NCBI GenBank assembly: GCA_937890835.1
Contig: CALADF010000021.1
Location: 1-13,249 of the forward strand
Direction of reading: 5' to 3'
Length of the DNA: 13,249 nucleotides
DNA from: an uncultured bacterium
Lineage (GTDB): Bacteria; Actinomycetota; Coriobacteriia; Coriobacteriales; Eggerthellaceae
The position numbers and the translations under genes are program-made. The number at the start of each line of letters is the position of its first letter. Position 1 is the stretch's first letter. Below the pieces are notes generated by a model. It did no database searches. It was not told the DNA's origin and saw nothing but the letters and a program-made list of their open reading frames with translations. Below, one piece after another: positions 6,885 to 13,249 of the stretch.

Positions 6885-7796
6885 CTAGCTGCGGCCTGCG
6901 GTGTCCCAGGACAGGAAGGCCCATCTGACCATGCGCGGGCGGAGCAGCTTGAACGCGCCGCGTGGTTTTCCGTCTTCGTCGGGCATCCCGGCGCGTTCGT
7001 CGGCCACCAGGTTGTCGGCGAGCCACGTCCGCAAGTCTTCGAGCGCGCGTGATACGCGCGCCGTGTCCGCCGCGGTCTTCGCGGTGTCGCGCACCATCTT
7101 CGCCAGGCTGTCGTACGCCTCTTGCTCGTTCGCGTACGAGTCGTCGCGCACGCCCTCGATGTAGGATACCTCGGGGTGCAGGCCCATCTGCGCGAGGATG
7201 GCGAACGCGTAGAGGTAGTCGCGGCCGAGCTCGTCGAGCAGGCCGAGCTCTTCGAGGATGCGCTCGTCGCTGCGCGGCGAGGGGCCTGTCGGCAGCGTGA
7301 TGCACGCGCGTCGTCTCGCGACGCGCGTGAGGCGCTCGAACGAGTCGTGCATGTCGAAGGTGCCGATGGAGCGCGACGCCGCCGCGACGTCGACGCAATC
7401 GGTGGTGACGCCGCGTGCATCCCAGTCCTCGGTCCAGCTCATCACATCGGCGTCGATGCCGACGACCCCCGCCTCGGCTGCCTGCTTTTCAAGTTCGTCG
7501 AGCATGGCGCGGCTGAAATCGCGCGCGACGACGCGGTGCCCCGCCTCGGCCACGGGAAGCGCTATAGCCCCGGTGCCGCAGCCCATGTCGAGCAGCGTTT
7601 CGCCGGGGCGAAGATCCATCAGCTCGATGAAGCGCGCGGCGTAGGCGGAGTGCCGGCGCTTCCCTCCGTACGACTGCGCTCGCGCGTCCCAGCGCGCAGG
7701 GTCGTCTGCGGCGTTGCGCGCTGCTTGGAGCCGCTTCCACTCCTCGCTCCAGCTCGTCGTGCACAGGGTGGGGGAGAGGGCGATCGTCTCTGGCAT
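6885..7796 (-). CDS. Class I SAM-dependent methyltransferase (copy 2, paralogue of 4108-5025)
   Basis: A 303-residue methyltransferase. Motif I is LLDMGCGTG at 68-76, and the ribose-binding acidic residue is Asp93 in VVARDFSRAML. It aligns along its length with copy 1: ARWDARAQSYGGK against ALWNEKAPSFARK; SRSI; ARRRACIT; VSYIEGV; and the C-terminal RPRMVRWAFLSWD against RPRVDRWACVSWD. The shared non-catalytic half suggests the two act on related substrates or on successive steps. I chose the ATG at 7796 because GGAGGA lies about 5 bases upstream; the ATG at 7808 overlaps that ribosome site and has no good one itself. It is transcribed alone, towards the NTPase gene. Substrate unknown. Confidence 0.85.
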   Translation of the reverse strand: MPETIALSPTLCTTSWSEEWKRLQAARNAADDPARWDARAQSYGGKRRHSAYAARFIELMDLRPGETLLDMGCGTGAIALPVAEAGHRVVARDFSRAMLDELEKQAAEAGVVGIDADVMSWTEDWDARGVTTDCVDVAAASRSIGTFDMHDSFERLTRVARRRACITLPTGPSPRSDERILEELGLLDELGRDYLYAFAILAQMGLHPEVSYIEGVRDDSYANEQEAYDSLAKMVRDTAKTAADTARVSRALEDLRTWLADNLVADERAGMPDEDGKPRGAFKLLRPRMVRWAFLSWDTAGRS

Positions 7797-7837
7797 GGTT
7801 TCCTCCATGGGGCTCTCGTGTTCGTCCGGCGTGCATC

Positions 7838-7871
7838 GGCGCGGCGCCCGGCGCGGGCGGGGCGCCGCGCC
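7838..7871. repeat. Perfect 12-bp GC inverted repeat in the methyltransferase 2 leader
   Basis: Positions 7838-7849 pair perfectly with 7860-7871 around a 10-base loop; the stem is all G and C except for nothing else. On the minus strand it would sit in the 5' leader of methyltransferase copy 2, about 40 bases before its start. No T run follows on either strand, so it is not an ordinary terminator. Confidence 0.6.
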
Positions 7872-7932
7872 TATCGCTCATGGAATCCGCGTGCCGCCCG
7901 CGCGTCGCTTGCCTGTTTCGCCGATGCGTCAC

Positions 7933-7940
7933 ACTATACT
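7933..7940. promoter_or_regulatory. Overlapping divergent -10 elements between methyltransferase 2 and thyX
   Basis: The plus strand reads TATACT at 7935-7940 and the minus strand reads TATAGT (complement of 7933-7938), each 5 of 6 to the -10 consensus. It is the only AT-containing spot in this GC-rich gap. The -35 regions are weak on both sides (TTGCCT at 7909-7914 is 20 bases away on +; GTGACG, complement of 7954-7959, is 15 bases away on -). Confidence 0.4.
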
Positions 7941-8034
7941 AGCCCAAAGAGATCGTCACCGCGCCGTTCCCGAAGGTCGTGCAGGGCATCGCCCCCGCCT
8001 GCGGAGCGCGCGCTTTTTCACGAGGAGGACGTCG

Positions 8035-8715
8035 ATGCAAGTAGAGCTTCTCTACCACACCCCCGATCCCGAACGCGCCATCGCCACGGCGGCGCGTCTG
8101 TGCTACGCGCCCGTCGGCGCGGCCGAGCTGATGGAGACCATGCCCGAGGAGCGGGTGAGGTCGGTTCTCGGAACCATCATGCGCTCGGGTCATTTCTCCA
8201 CGCTCGAGCACGTCAGCTACACGTTCGCCGTCGACGGCGTGTCCCGTGCGCTCACCCATCAGCTCGTTCGCCATCGCTTGGCCAGCTTCAACCAACAGTC
8301 CCAGCGCTACGTTAAGTTCACGGACGGGCTCGAGACCATCAAGCCGGCGTCGGTTGCCGGCGATGCCGAGGCGAACCGCGTGTTCGATGAGGCTATCGAG
8401 CAGGCTAAAGATGCCTACGCACGCTTGGTTGAGCTGGGGGTTCCCGCCGAAGATGCGCGCTATCTTCTGCCCAACGCCGCCGAGACCAAGATAGTCGTCA
8501 CGATGAACGTGCGCGAGCTTCTGCATTTCTTCGAGCTGCGTTGCTGCAACCGGGCGCAATGGGAGATTCGCGATCTCGCCCATCGCATGCTCGAGTTGGT
8601 CCGTCCGACGGCGCCGTTCGTTTTCCTCGATGCCGGCGCGCCGTGCGTTCACGGGGACTGCCCCGAGGGCAAGATGTGCTGCGGTAACCCCTACCCGCGT
8701 GTGAGCAGGAGCTAA
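8035..8715 (+). CDS. thyX: Flavin-dependent thymidylate synthase ThyX
   Basis: Makes dTMP from dUMP using methylenetetrahydrofolate and reduced FAD, as a homotetramer in the cytoplasm. The ThyX signature RHRxxSxNxxSxRY is exact: RHRLASFNQQSQRY at 79-92. LRCCNRAQWEIR at 168-179 is the second conserved region contributing to the active site. The length of 226 residues is normal. The C-terminus has a cysteine cluster (C204, C209, C215, C216 in CVHGDCPEGKMCCG) of a kind that I recall from other ThyX proteins of anaerobes. The ATG at 8035 has a strong GAGGAGG at 8022-8028, 6 bases upstream; the open frame continues further upstream but is not protein-like. It forms a tight operon with the DUF1385 gene, which starts 2 bases after this stop. 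Confidence 0.96.
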   Translation: MQVELLYHTPDPERAIATAARLCYAPVGAAELMETMPEERVRSVLGTIMRSGHFSTLEHVSYTFAVDGVSRALTHQLVRHRLASFNQQSQRYVKFTDGLETIKPASVAGDAEANRVFDEAIEQAKDAYARLVELGVPAEDARYLLPNAAETKIVVTMNVRELLHFFELRCCNRAQWEIRDLAHRMLELVRPTAPFVFLDAGAPCVHGDCPEGKMCCGNPYPRVSRS

Positions 8716-8717
8716 AC

Positions 8718-10100
8718 GTGGCGAAGGGTACCGAGGAAAGGCCGAGCGATCTGTCGCGCGCATTCTCCGAGGATGGCGCGCGCAAGACCCATATCGGCGG
8801 TCAGGCGCTCATCGAGGGCATTATGATGCGCGGCACCTACAACTGGGCGGTTGCCGTGCGCGAACCCGATGGCGGCATGCACCTGGAAGAGCACGACCTC
8901 GCGTCGGGTCGCAAGAAGAACGGCTGGCTTCGCTGGCCCCTCGTCCGCGGCTGCACGGCATTGGTCGAGTCGCTCATGCTCGGCTTCAAAGCGCTCGAGA
9001 TAGCCGCAGCGCACGCTTTCGACGATGAAGAGGAGGATCCGCGATTGTCGTCGGCGGACGGTTCCGATCGCGCTGACGCGCCCGCGTCCGCCGCAGCCGC
9101 CGGCGGGCCTTCGTCCTGCTCGACTGCCGCCGGGCGCCTGGACTCGTCCGAGGCCGCCCCTTTCGAGGGTTCGCCTGCGGGAGAGCCCGATGCGCCCTTC
9201 TCGTGGAAAGATGATTTCGGCAACCCCGACACCATGATCGATGCGCTCGGCGCCCAGCGCACGCTCGAACCCGTCGCGCCCCCGGCGCAGCACGCGCGCA
9301 CTTATGCGGGCGGGCGCGTGCCGGCTGAAGAGCCGGGTGACTCTGCGCATGCTCATGCGGCGAAGGCGGAGCGCGCATCCGCCGCCGACGACGGGAAGGG
9401 TGAAGGCGCGCTCAGCAAGGCGGAGACGACGTTGTCGATGATCGCGGGCGTGGTTCTCGGCGTGGTGCTGTTCATCGCCGCCCCCGCCTTCATCACCAAC
9501 CTCGTCATCGGCGAGTACGATCAGAACACCGTTTTGTGGAACATCGTCGACGGTGTTTTGCGCGTCGCCGTGTTCGTCTTTTACTTGTGGTTGATCGGAC
9601 GCATGGAGGACATCAAGCGCATGTTCATGTACCACGGCGCCGAGCACAAGACCATCCACTGCTTCGAGCACGGCCTCGAGCTGACGCCCGAGAACGCGCG
9701 GTCGTTCCCCCGACTTCATGTGAGGTGCGGCACGGCGTTTCTCATCATGGTCATGATCATCGCCATCCTCGTGTACACGGCCATCCCGTTGAACGCGCTC
9801 ATCTCCGCATGGGGTGTGCCCGACGGCGCTCCGAAGCTTCTGCTCGTCATCGTGGTGCGCATACTGTTCCTGCCGGTGATCGCGGGCATATCTTACGAGA
9901 TCACGGTGAAGTGGGCGGGGTCTCATCCCGACAACCCGCTGGTGAAGGTTGTTCTGTGGCCGGGTATGCAGATGCAGTACCTCACCACCCGCGAGCCCGA
10001 TGACGATCAGATCGAGTGCGCTATCGCGGCGATGAAGCTCGTGCTCGCCCGCGAGGAGGCGGAGAGCGCGAAGGCGGAGGACGGATGCTGCCAAGGTTGA
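8718..10100 (+). CDS. DUF1385 (YqhQ-like) membrane protein with a long low-complexity insertion
   Basis: A 460-residue DUF1385 protein; relatives such as Bacillus YqhQ are about 310 residues. The conserved core is split. Residues 25-100 hold GGQALIEGIMMRGTYNWAVA and WPLVRGCTALVESLMLGFKAL. Residues 235-445 hold two helices (~240-262, ~277-293), YHGAEHKTIHCFEHG at 305-319, RLHVRCGTAFL at 332-342, further helices (~341-360, ~373-392), and WPGMQMQYLTTREPDDDQIE at 414-433. Between them, ~103-232 is a hydrophilic Ala/Ser/Pro/Asp-rich stretch that explains the extra length. Family function is unknown; the conserved His/Glu motifs suggest metal binding or catalysis at the membrane. It starts with GTG at 8718, with AGGAG 6 bases upstream inside the end of thyX, so it is translationally coupled to thyX. 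Confidence 0.88.
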   Translation: MAKGTEERPSDLSRAFSEDGARKTHIGGQALIEGIMMRGTYNWAVAVREPDGGMHLEEHDLASGRKKNGWLRWPLVRGCTALVESLMLGFKALEIAAAHAFDDEEEDPRLSSADGSDRADAPASAAAAGGPSSCSTAAGRLDSSEAAPFEGSPAGEPDAPFSWKDDFGNPDTMIDALGAQRTLEPVAPPAQHARTYAGGRVPAEEPGDSAHAHAAKAERASAADDGKGEGALSKAETTLSMIAGVVLGVVLFIAAPAFITNLVIGEYDQNTVLWNIVDGVLRVAVFVFYLWLIGRMEDIKRMFMYHGAEHKTIHCFEHGLELTPENARSFPRLHVRCGTAFLIMVMIIAILVYTAIPLNALISAWGVPDGAPKLLLVIVVRILFLPVIAGISYEITVKWAGSHPDNPLVKVVLWPGMQMQYLTTREPDDDQIECAIAAMKLVLAREEAESAKAEDGCCQG

Positions 10101-10131
10101 TGTTGGGATGCTGTCAAGCCGGCGTGAGGCG

Positions 10132-10176
10132 ACCGGTGGCCTCTTGGCTCGAAATGGCTGATCGGCCACGGTTTTT
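10132..10176 (+). terminator. Terminator-like hairpin after the thyX-DUF1385 operon
   Basis: GTGGCC at 10136-10141 pairs with GGCCAC at 10164-10169. It is extended by ACC/GGT (10132-10134 with 10170-10172) across a one-base bulge and followed at once by a T5 run (10172-10176). The 22-base loop is longer than usual. Confidence 0.55.
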
Positions 10177-10270
10177 CGCGTTGGGTTCGACGGCGGGGGC
10201 TTTCTTTTCGCCACCCGCTCTTCAAAGACCGTAGACGAAAGATCCACCCAAATCGCACTTCGATGCCCGT

Positions 10271-10297
10271 TTGCTTTCCGCGCAAATCGTGTATGCT
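10271..10297 (+). promoter_or_regulatory. Possible topA promoter
   Basis: TTGCTT at 10271-10276 and TATGCT at 10292-10297, with a 15-base spacer, are the best -35/-10 pair in the gap before topA. Spacer and -35 are both off consensus. The implied leader is about 155 bases. Confidence 0.35.
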
Positions 10298-10457
10298 ATC
10301 GACTGCTTGCCTAAGGCGGGCTCGCCTGCGTCGGGAATGCGCGCGGGTGGTTGATCCCCGCACACGTTAATAAACAGATGGGGCTTCGTGTGACGATGGA
10401 CGTGCGCTGCATTCGCCGAGGGTGCGGCGTGCGGCGAAGAGGAGAAGGAGGACCCGC
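10298..10457 (+). other. Structured non-coding leader of topA
   Basis: No protein-coding or RNA gene is recognisable here. It holds a small hairpin (AGGCG 10314-10318 with CGCCT 10323-10327), an AT-rich patch at 10367-10375, and a 7-bp perfect hairpin (TTCGCCG 10412-10418 with CGGCGAA 10432-10438) that ends 6 bases before the AAGGAGG ribosome site at 10445-10451. The rest of the gap (10101-10270) holds the terminator and nothing else that I can identify. Confidence 0.4.
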
Positions 10458-13022
10458 GTGAAGCTGGTGGTAACCGAGAAGAACGACGCGGCTCAAAAGA
10501 TCGCCGATCTGCTCAGCGTGAAGAAGCCGAAGGCTGACAAGGTGTTCTCGACGCCGGTGTACCGCTTCGAGGTCGACGGCGAGGAGTGGGTGACCATCGG
10601 TCTGCGCGGCCATATCCTCGAGCCCGATTTCACGCCCTCGCTCGTGTATAAAAAACGCGGGGGTTGGCAAGGCGTCACGGCGGCGGGTGAGTCCGTGTCC
10701 GCGAACGTGCCTTCGTCTTTGGCCCGTCCTCCGTTCAAGAAGAAGAAGCCCTTTACCGAGGACGGCGTGGATTTGAAGGGGTGGAAGATGGAGGCGCTGC
10801 CGTATCTGGTTTACGCGCCCATCGAGAAGCTTCCCAAGGAAAAGGACATCATCCGATCGCTCAAGAACCTGGCGAAGAAGGCCGACTCCATCGTCATCGC
10901 CACCGACTTCGATCGCGAGGGCGAGCTCATCGGCGCTGACGCGCTGTCGTGCTGTCGCGAGGTCAACAAGACCGCGCCCGTTTCCCGCGCCCGCTATTCC
11001 GCGTTCACCAAGCCCGAGATCACGGCGGCGTTTTCGCACCTGGTCGATATGGACGACAACCTCGCCTCGGCGGGTGCTTCGCGCCAGGACATCGACCTCA
11101 TCTGGGGCGCGGCGCTGACGCGTTATCTCACGCTCGTCAAGTTCGCGGGTTACGGCAACGTGCGCTCGTCGGGTCGCGTGCAGACGCCCACGCTTGCGCT
11201 CATCGTGGCGCGCGAGCGTGAGCGCATGGCGTTCGTCCCTGAAGATTACTGGGTTATCAAAGGCGCCTTCGATGCCGATGCTCAAGCAGGCCCCACCGAT
11301 GGTGCGGGAGAAGGCGCGTTCGAGGCGGGTCATGCGACGACTCGTTTCAAGGTGGAGGGCGAGGCCGTCGCCGCCATGGCGGCGGTCGAGCACGCCTCGA
11401 GCGCTCGCGTCGCGAGCGTCGACAAGCGTCGTCGCACCGTCGCGCCTCCCGTCCCGTTCAACACCACATCCCTCATGGCGGCGGCATCCGCCGAGGGCCT
11501 TTCGCCGGCGCGCACCATGCGCCTCGCCGAGTCGCTCTACATGGACGGCTACATTTCGTACCCGCGTGTCGACAACACCGTCTATCCCGACTCGCTCGAT
11601 CTGCGCGAGGTCGTCGAGGCCATCGCGGGCAATCCCGCATACGCGCCGTTTTGCCGCGAACTGCTCGCGAAGGACACGATCACGGCGACGCGCGGCAAGA
11701 AGGAGACGACCGATCATCCGCCGATCTATCCGACGGCGAAGGCGACGCCCGACGACTTGCCGCCTGCGGAATACAAGCTGTACAACCTGGTGGCCCGTCG
11801 TTTTCTCGCGACGCTTTCCGAAGGCGCCGTCGTCGAGGGGACCAAGGTCACGCTCGATGTGGCGGGCGAGCCCTTCGCCGCGAAGGGCGATGTGCTCGTG
11901 AAGCCGGGCTTTCGCGCCATATACCCTTACGGCTTGAAGAAGGACGAGACTCTTCCCGCTGTGGAGACGGGCGATGTCATCGCCTTCAACGGAGCCACGT
12001 GCACGAAGAAGCAGACCGAGCCGCCGGCGCGATACAGCCAGGGCAAGCTCATCCAGGAGATGGAAAAGCTCGGGCTGGGCACCAAATCCACGCGTCATTC
12101 CATCATCGAGCGCCTTTACGCGGTGAAGTACGTGCAGAACGACCCCATCGAGCCCTCGCAGCTTGGCATCGCGGTCGTCGACGCGCTTGACAAGTTCGCG
12201 CCCCATATCACCCATTCGGAGATGACGGCGGAGCTCGAGCAGGAGATGGATCAGATCGCCGAGGGCAAGACGTCCAAAGACGAGGTCGTCACCAACTCGC
12301 GCAACCTGCTCGCGCAGCAGCTGGCCGACCTCATGCCCCACTCGGAGGAGGTTCGCGACGCGCTTGCCGACGCGGTTGCCGCCGACGCCTACGTGGGCCC
12401 GTGCCCCAAGTGCGGGAAGGACCTGCAGCTGCGCGCCAGCCAGAAGACGAAGTCGATGTTCATCGGCTGCGCGGGGTGGCCCGATTGCGACGTCACCTAC
12501 CCGCTGCCGAAGGGCAGGGTGGAAGCCGTTCCCGAGAAATGCCCGACCTGCGGCATGCCGCAGGTGAAGGTCACGGCGTTTCGCAGCAAGCCGCGCACGG
12601 TGTGCATCGATCCGAACTGCGCGACCAATCAGGAGCCCGAGGTGGTGGTGGGCGTTTGCCCGACGTGCGCCGAGAAGGGCGTCGAGGCCAAGCTTGTGGC
12701 ACGTCGAAACCCGCGCACGCTCAAGCGCTCCGTCACCTGCGAGAACTTCGATGAGTGCCAGACGCGTTACCCGCTTCCGCAATACGGCGCCCTCTCGGCA
12801 ACCGACGAAGTGTGCGAGAGCTGCGGTGCGCCGATGGTGGTGGTGACCACCAACCGCGGCCCGTGGAAGCTCTGCCCGAACTTCGATTGCCCGGCGCGAG
12901 CGGAAGAAGAAGCGCGCAAGGCCGAGGCGGCTGCGGCTAAGGCCGCGGCATCGGAAGAGAAGAAGCCTGCTAAGAAGCCCGCCGCTAAGAAATCGACGTC
13001 GAGGAAAACGTCCGCGAAGTAA
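10458..13022 (+). CDS. topA: DNA topoisomerase I (type IA) with four C-terminal zinc ribbons
   Basis: An 854-residue type IA topoisomerase that relaxes negative supercoils by cutting one strand through a 5'-phosphotyrosine. The Toprim domain spans ~1-180, with Glu7 and the acidic triad in ATDFDREGELIG (Asp150, Asp152, Glu154). The catalytic Tyr368 and Arg370 lie in GYISYPRVDN; SSGRVQTPTLALI at 237-249 and DHPPIYPT at 419-426 are conserved core motifs. Four zinc ribbons follow: Cys 649/652/671/677, 695/698/716/721, 734/737/761/767 and 786/789/806/811. A Lys/Ala-rich tail closes the protein. The N-terminus reads VVTEKNDAAQKIADLL, closer to archaeal TopA than to the VESPxKA start usual in bacteria. 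The GTG start at 10458 has AAGGAGG 6 bases upstream; extending the frame to 10422 adds only an Arg-rich leader. Monocistronic, with its own terminator. Confidence 0.95.
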   Translation: MKLVVTEKNDAAQKIADLLSVKKPKADKVFSTPVYRFEVDGEEWVTIGLRGHILEPDFTPSLVYKKRGGWQGVTAAGESVSANVPSSLARPPFKKKKPFTEDGVDLKGWKMEALPYLVYAPIEKLPKEKDIIRSLKNLAKKADSIVIATDFDREGELIGADALSCCREVNKTAPVSRARYSAFTKPEITAAFSHLVDMDDNLASAGASRQDIDLIWGAALTRYLTLVKFAGYGNVRSSGRVQTPTLALIVARERERMAFVPEDYWVIKGAFDADAQAGPTDGAGEGAFEAGHATTRFKVEGEAVAAMAAVEHASSARVASVDKRRRTVAPPVPFNTTSLMAAASAEGLSPARTMRLAESLYMDGYISYPRVDNTVYPDSLDLREVVEAIAGNPAYAPFCRELLAKDTITATRGKKETTDHPPIYPTAKATPDDLPPAEYKLYNLVARRFLATLSEGAVVEGTKVTLDVAGEPFAAKGDVLVKPGFRAIYPYGLKKDETLPAVETGDVIAFNGATCTKKQTEPPARYSQGKLIQEMEKLGLGTKSTRHSIIERLYAVKYVQNDPIEPSQLGIAVVDALDKFAPHITHSEMTAELEQEMDQIAEGKTSKDEVVTNSRNLLAQQLADLMPHSEEVRDALADAVAADAYVGPCPKCGKDLQLRASQKTKSMFIGCAGWPDCDVTYPLPKGRVEAVPEKCPTCGMPQVKVTAFRSKPRTVCIDPNCATNQEPEVVVGVCPTCAEKGVEAKLVARRNPRTLKRSVTCENFDECQTRYPLPQYGALSATDEVCESCGAPMVVVTTNRGPWKLCPNFDCPARAEEEARKAEAAAAKAAASEEKKPAKKPAAKKSTSRKTSAK

Positions 13023-13083
13023 GGCTTCGGCGAAGCGGAGGGTCTCTTCGACGTCGATGGGGCAAATCGCGATGTTTGTTGTG

Positions 13084-13117
13084 GCGAGGGGCGCATTTTG
13101 CGCCCCTCGCTTTCTTC
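13084..13117 (+). terminator. Strong intrinsic terminator after topA
   Basis: A perfect 12-bp stem, 13084-13095 with 13099-13110, a 3-base T loop, and a T-rich tail (TTTCTTC at 13111-13117). Runs of A are absent on the other side, so it mainly serves topA, though it also separates the convergent gene at the window end. Confidence 0.9.
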
Positions 13118-13164
13118 GCCCGGGCTATCCCGCGCGGAGGCGATTGTTGCCGCGGCGCCCGTCG

Positions 13165-13249
13165 CTAAGCCTGAGTTGTCGCCCCTGCTTCGATTTCGCG
13201 GTACAGATCGCCGCCTTGCGTGTCAACGGCGACGAAGCAGGGGAGATCG
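13165..13249 (-). CDS. 3' end of a probable class I fumarate hydratase/tartrate dehydratase beta-type protein
   Basis: Only the last 27 codons and the TAG stop (13165-13167) are in the window. The peptide begins DLPCFVAVDTQGGDLYRE and resembles the conserved C-terminal end of the Fe-S hydro-lyase beta domain (FumA C-terminal half/TtdB), where a (D/E)FPAFV-x-(V/I)D-x-GN-(D/S)(L/F) pattern is usual. If right, it is an enzyme interconverting fumarate and malate or acting on tartrate. It converges on topA and is separated from it by the terminator. The fragment is short, so the family call is tentative. Confidence 0.55.
   Translation of the reverse strand, partial: DLPCFVAVDTQGGDLYREIEAGATTQA

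Noticed and set aside
8001..8016. GC palindrome followed by T5 (AGCGCGCGCT at 8005-8014) just before thyX
   Set aside because: The palindrome leaves only about 3 bp of stem once a loop is allowed, so it is not a credible terminator or attenuator.
7714..8034. Upstream extension of the thyX frame
   Set aside because: It overlaps the start of methyltransferase 2 on the other strand, reads as non-protein, and the ATG at 8035 has a near-perfect ribosome site.
8712..10247. A 511-codon minus-strand open frame opposite the DUF1385 gene
   Set aside because: It is a shadow of a conserved gene; the product has runs of His/Asp and no recognisable domain.
10311..12782. An 823-codon open frame on the minus strand, opposite topA
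   Set aside because: It is opposite a well-supported topA. Long antisense frames are expected from high G/C at third codon positions, and the peptide is Arg/Leu/Gly/His-rich with no family features.

Overview
This is a GC-rich window (roughly 64% GC by eye). It most likely comes from an anaerobic actinomycetote of class Coriobacteriia (Eggerthellaceae-like). The clues are a flavin-dependent thymidylate synthase, a DUF1385 protein, a topoisomerase I with an archaeal-looking N-terminus, a DUF4213/DUF364 protein and high G/C at third codon positions. The taxon is an inference: there is no rRNA or other diagnostic marker here.

Positions 1-3501 (+) concern the cell surface. A LicA-type choline kinase, cut by the window edge and apparently frameshifted near position 60, runs into a LicB-type choline permease of the EamA family whose start lies 4 bases after the licA stop. 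A membrane-anchored Ig-like/polysaccharide deacetylase follows. The group ends in a large hairpin region at 3558-3625.

Positions 3642-7808 hold the least understood part. On the minus strand are a DUF4213/DUF364 protein (putative heavy-metal chelation family) and a SAM methyltransferase, followed downstream by a small orphan Hpt phosphotransfer protein. A THEP1-like P-loop NTPase is transcribed divergently from an AT-rich promoter island. A second methyltransferase, clearly paralogous to the first, converges on the NTPase. Together they look like an uncharacterised metal- or cofactor-related module.

Positions 8035-10100 (+) are thyX and a DUF1385 membrane protein in a tight two-gene operon. 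The DUF1385 protein carries a large low-complexity insertion. After a terminator and a roughly 285-base gap that includes a structured leader comes topA (10458-13022), with four C-terminal zinc ribbons arranged as a duplicated two-finger unit and a Lys/Ala tail. A perfect 12-bp terminator hairpin follows. The last 85 bases hold the 3' end of a convergent gene whose C-terminus resembles class I fumarate hydratase/tartrate dehydratase beta domains.

I found no tRNA, rRNA, CRISPR array, insertion sequence or attachment site.
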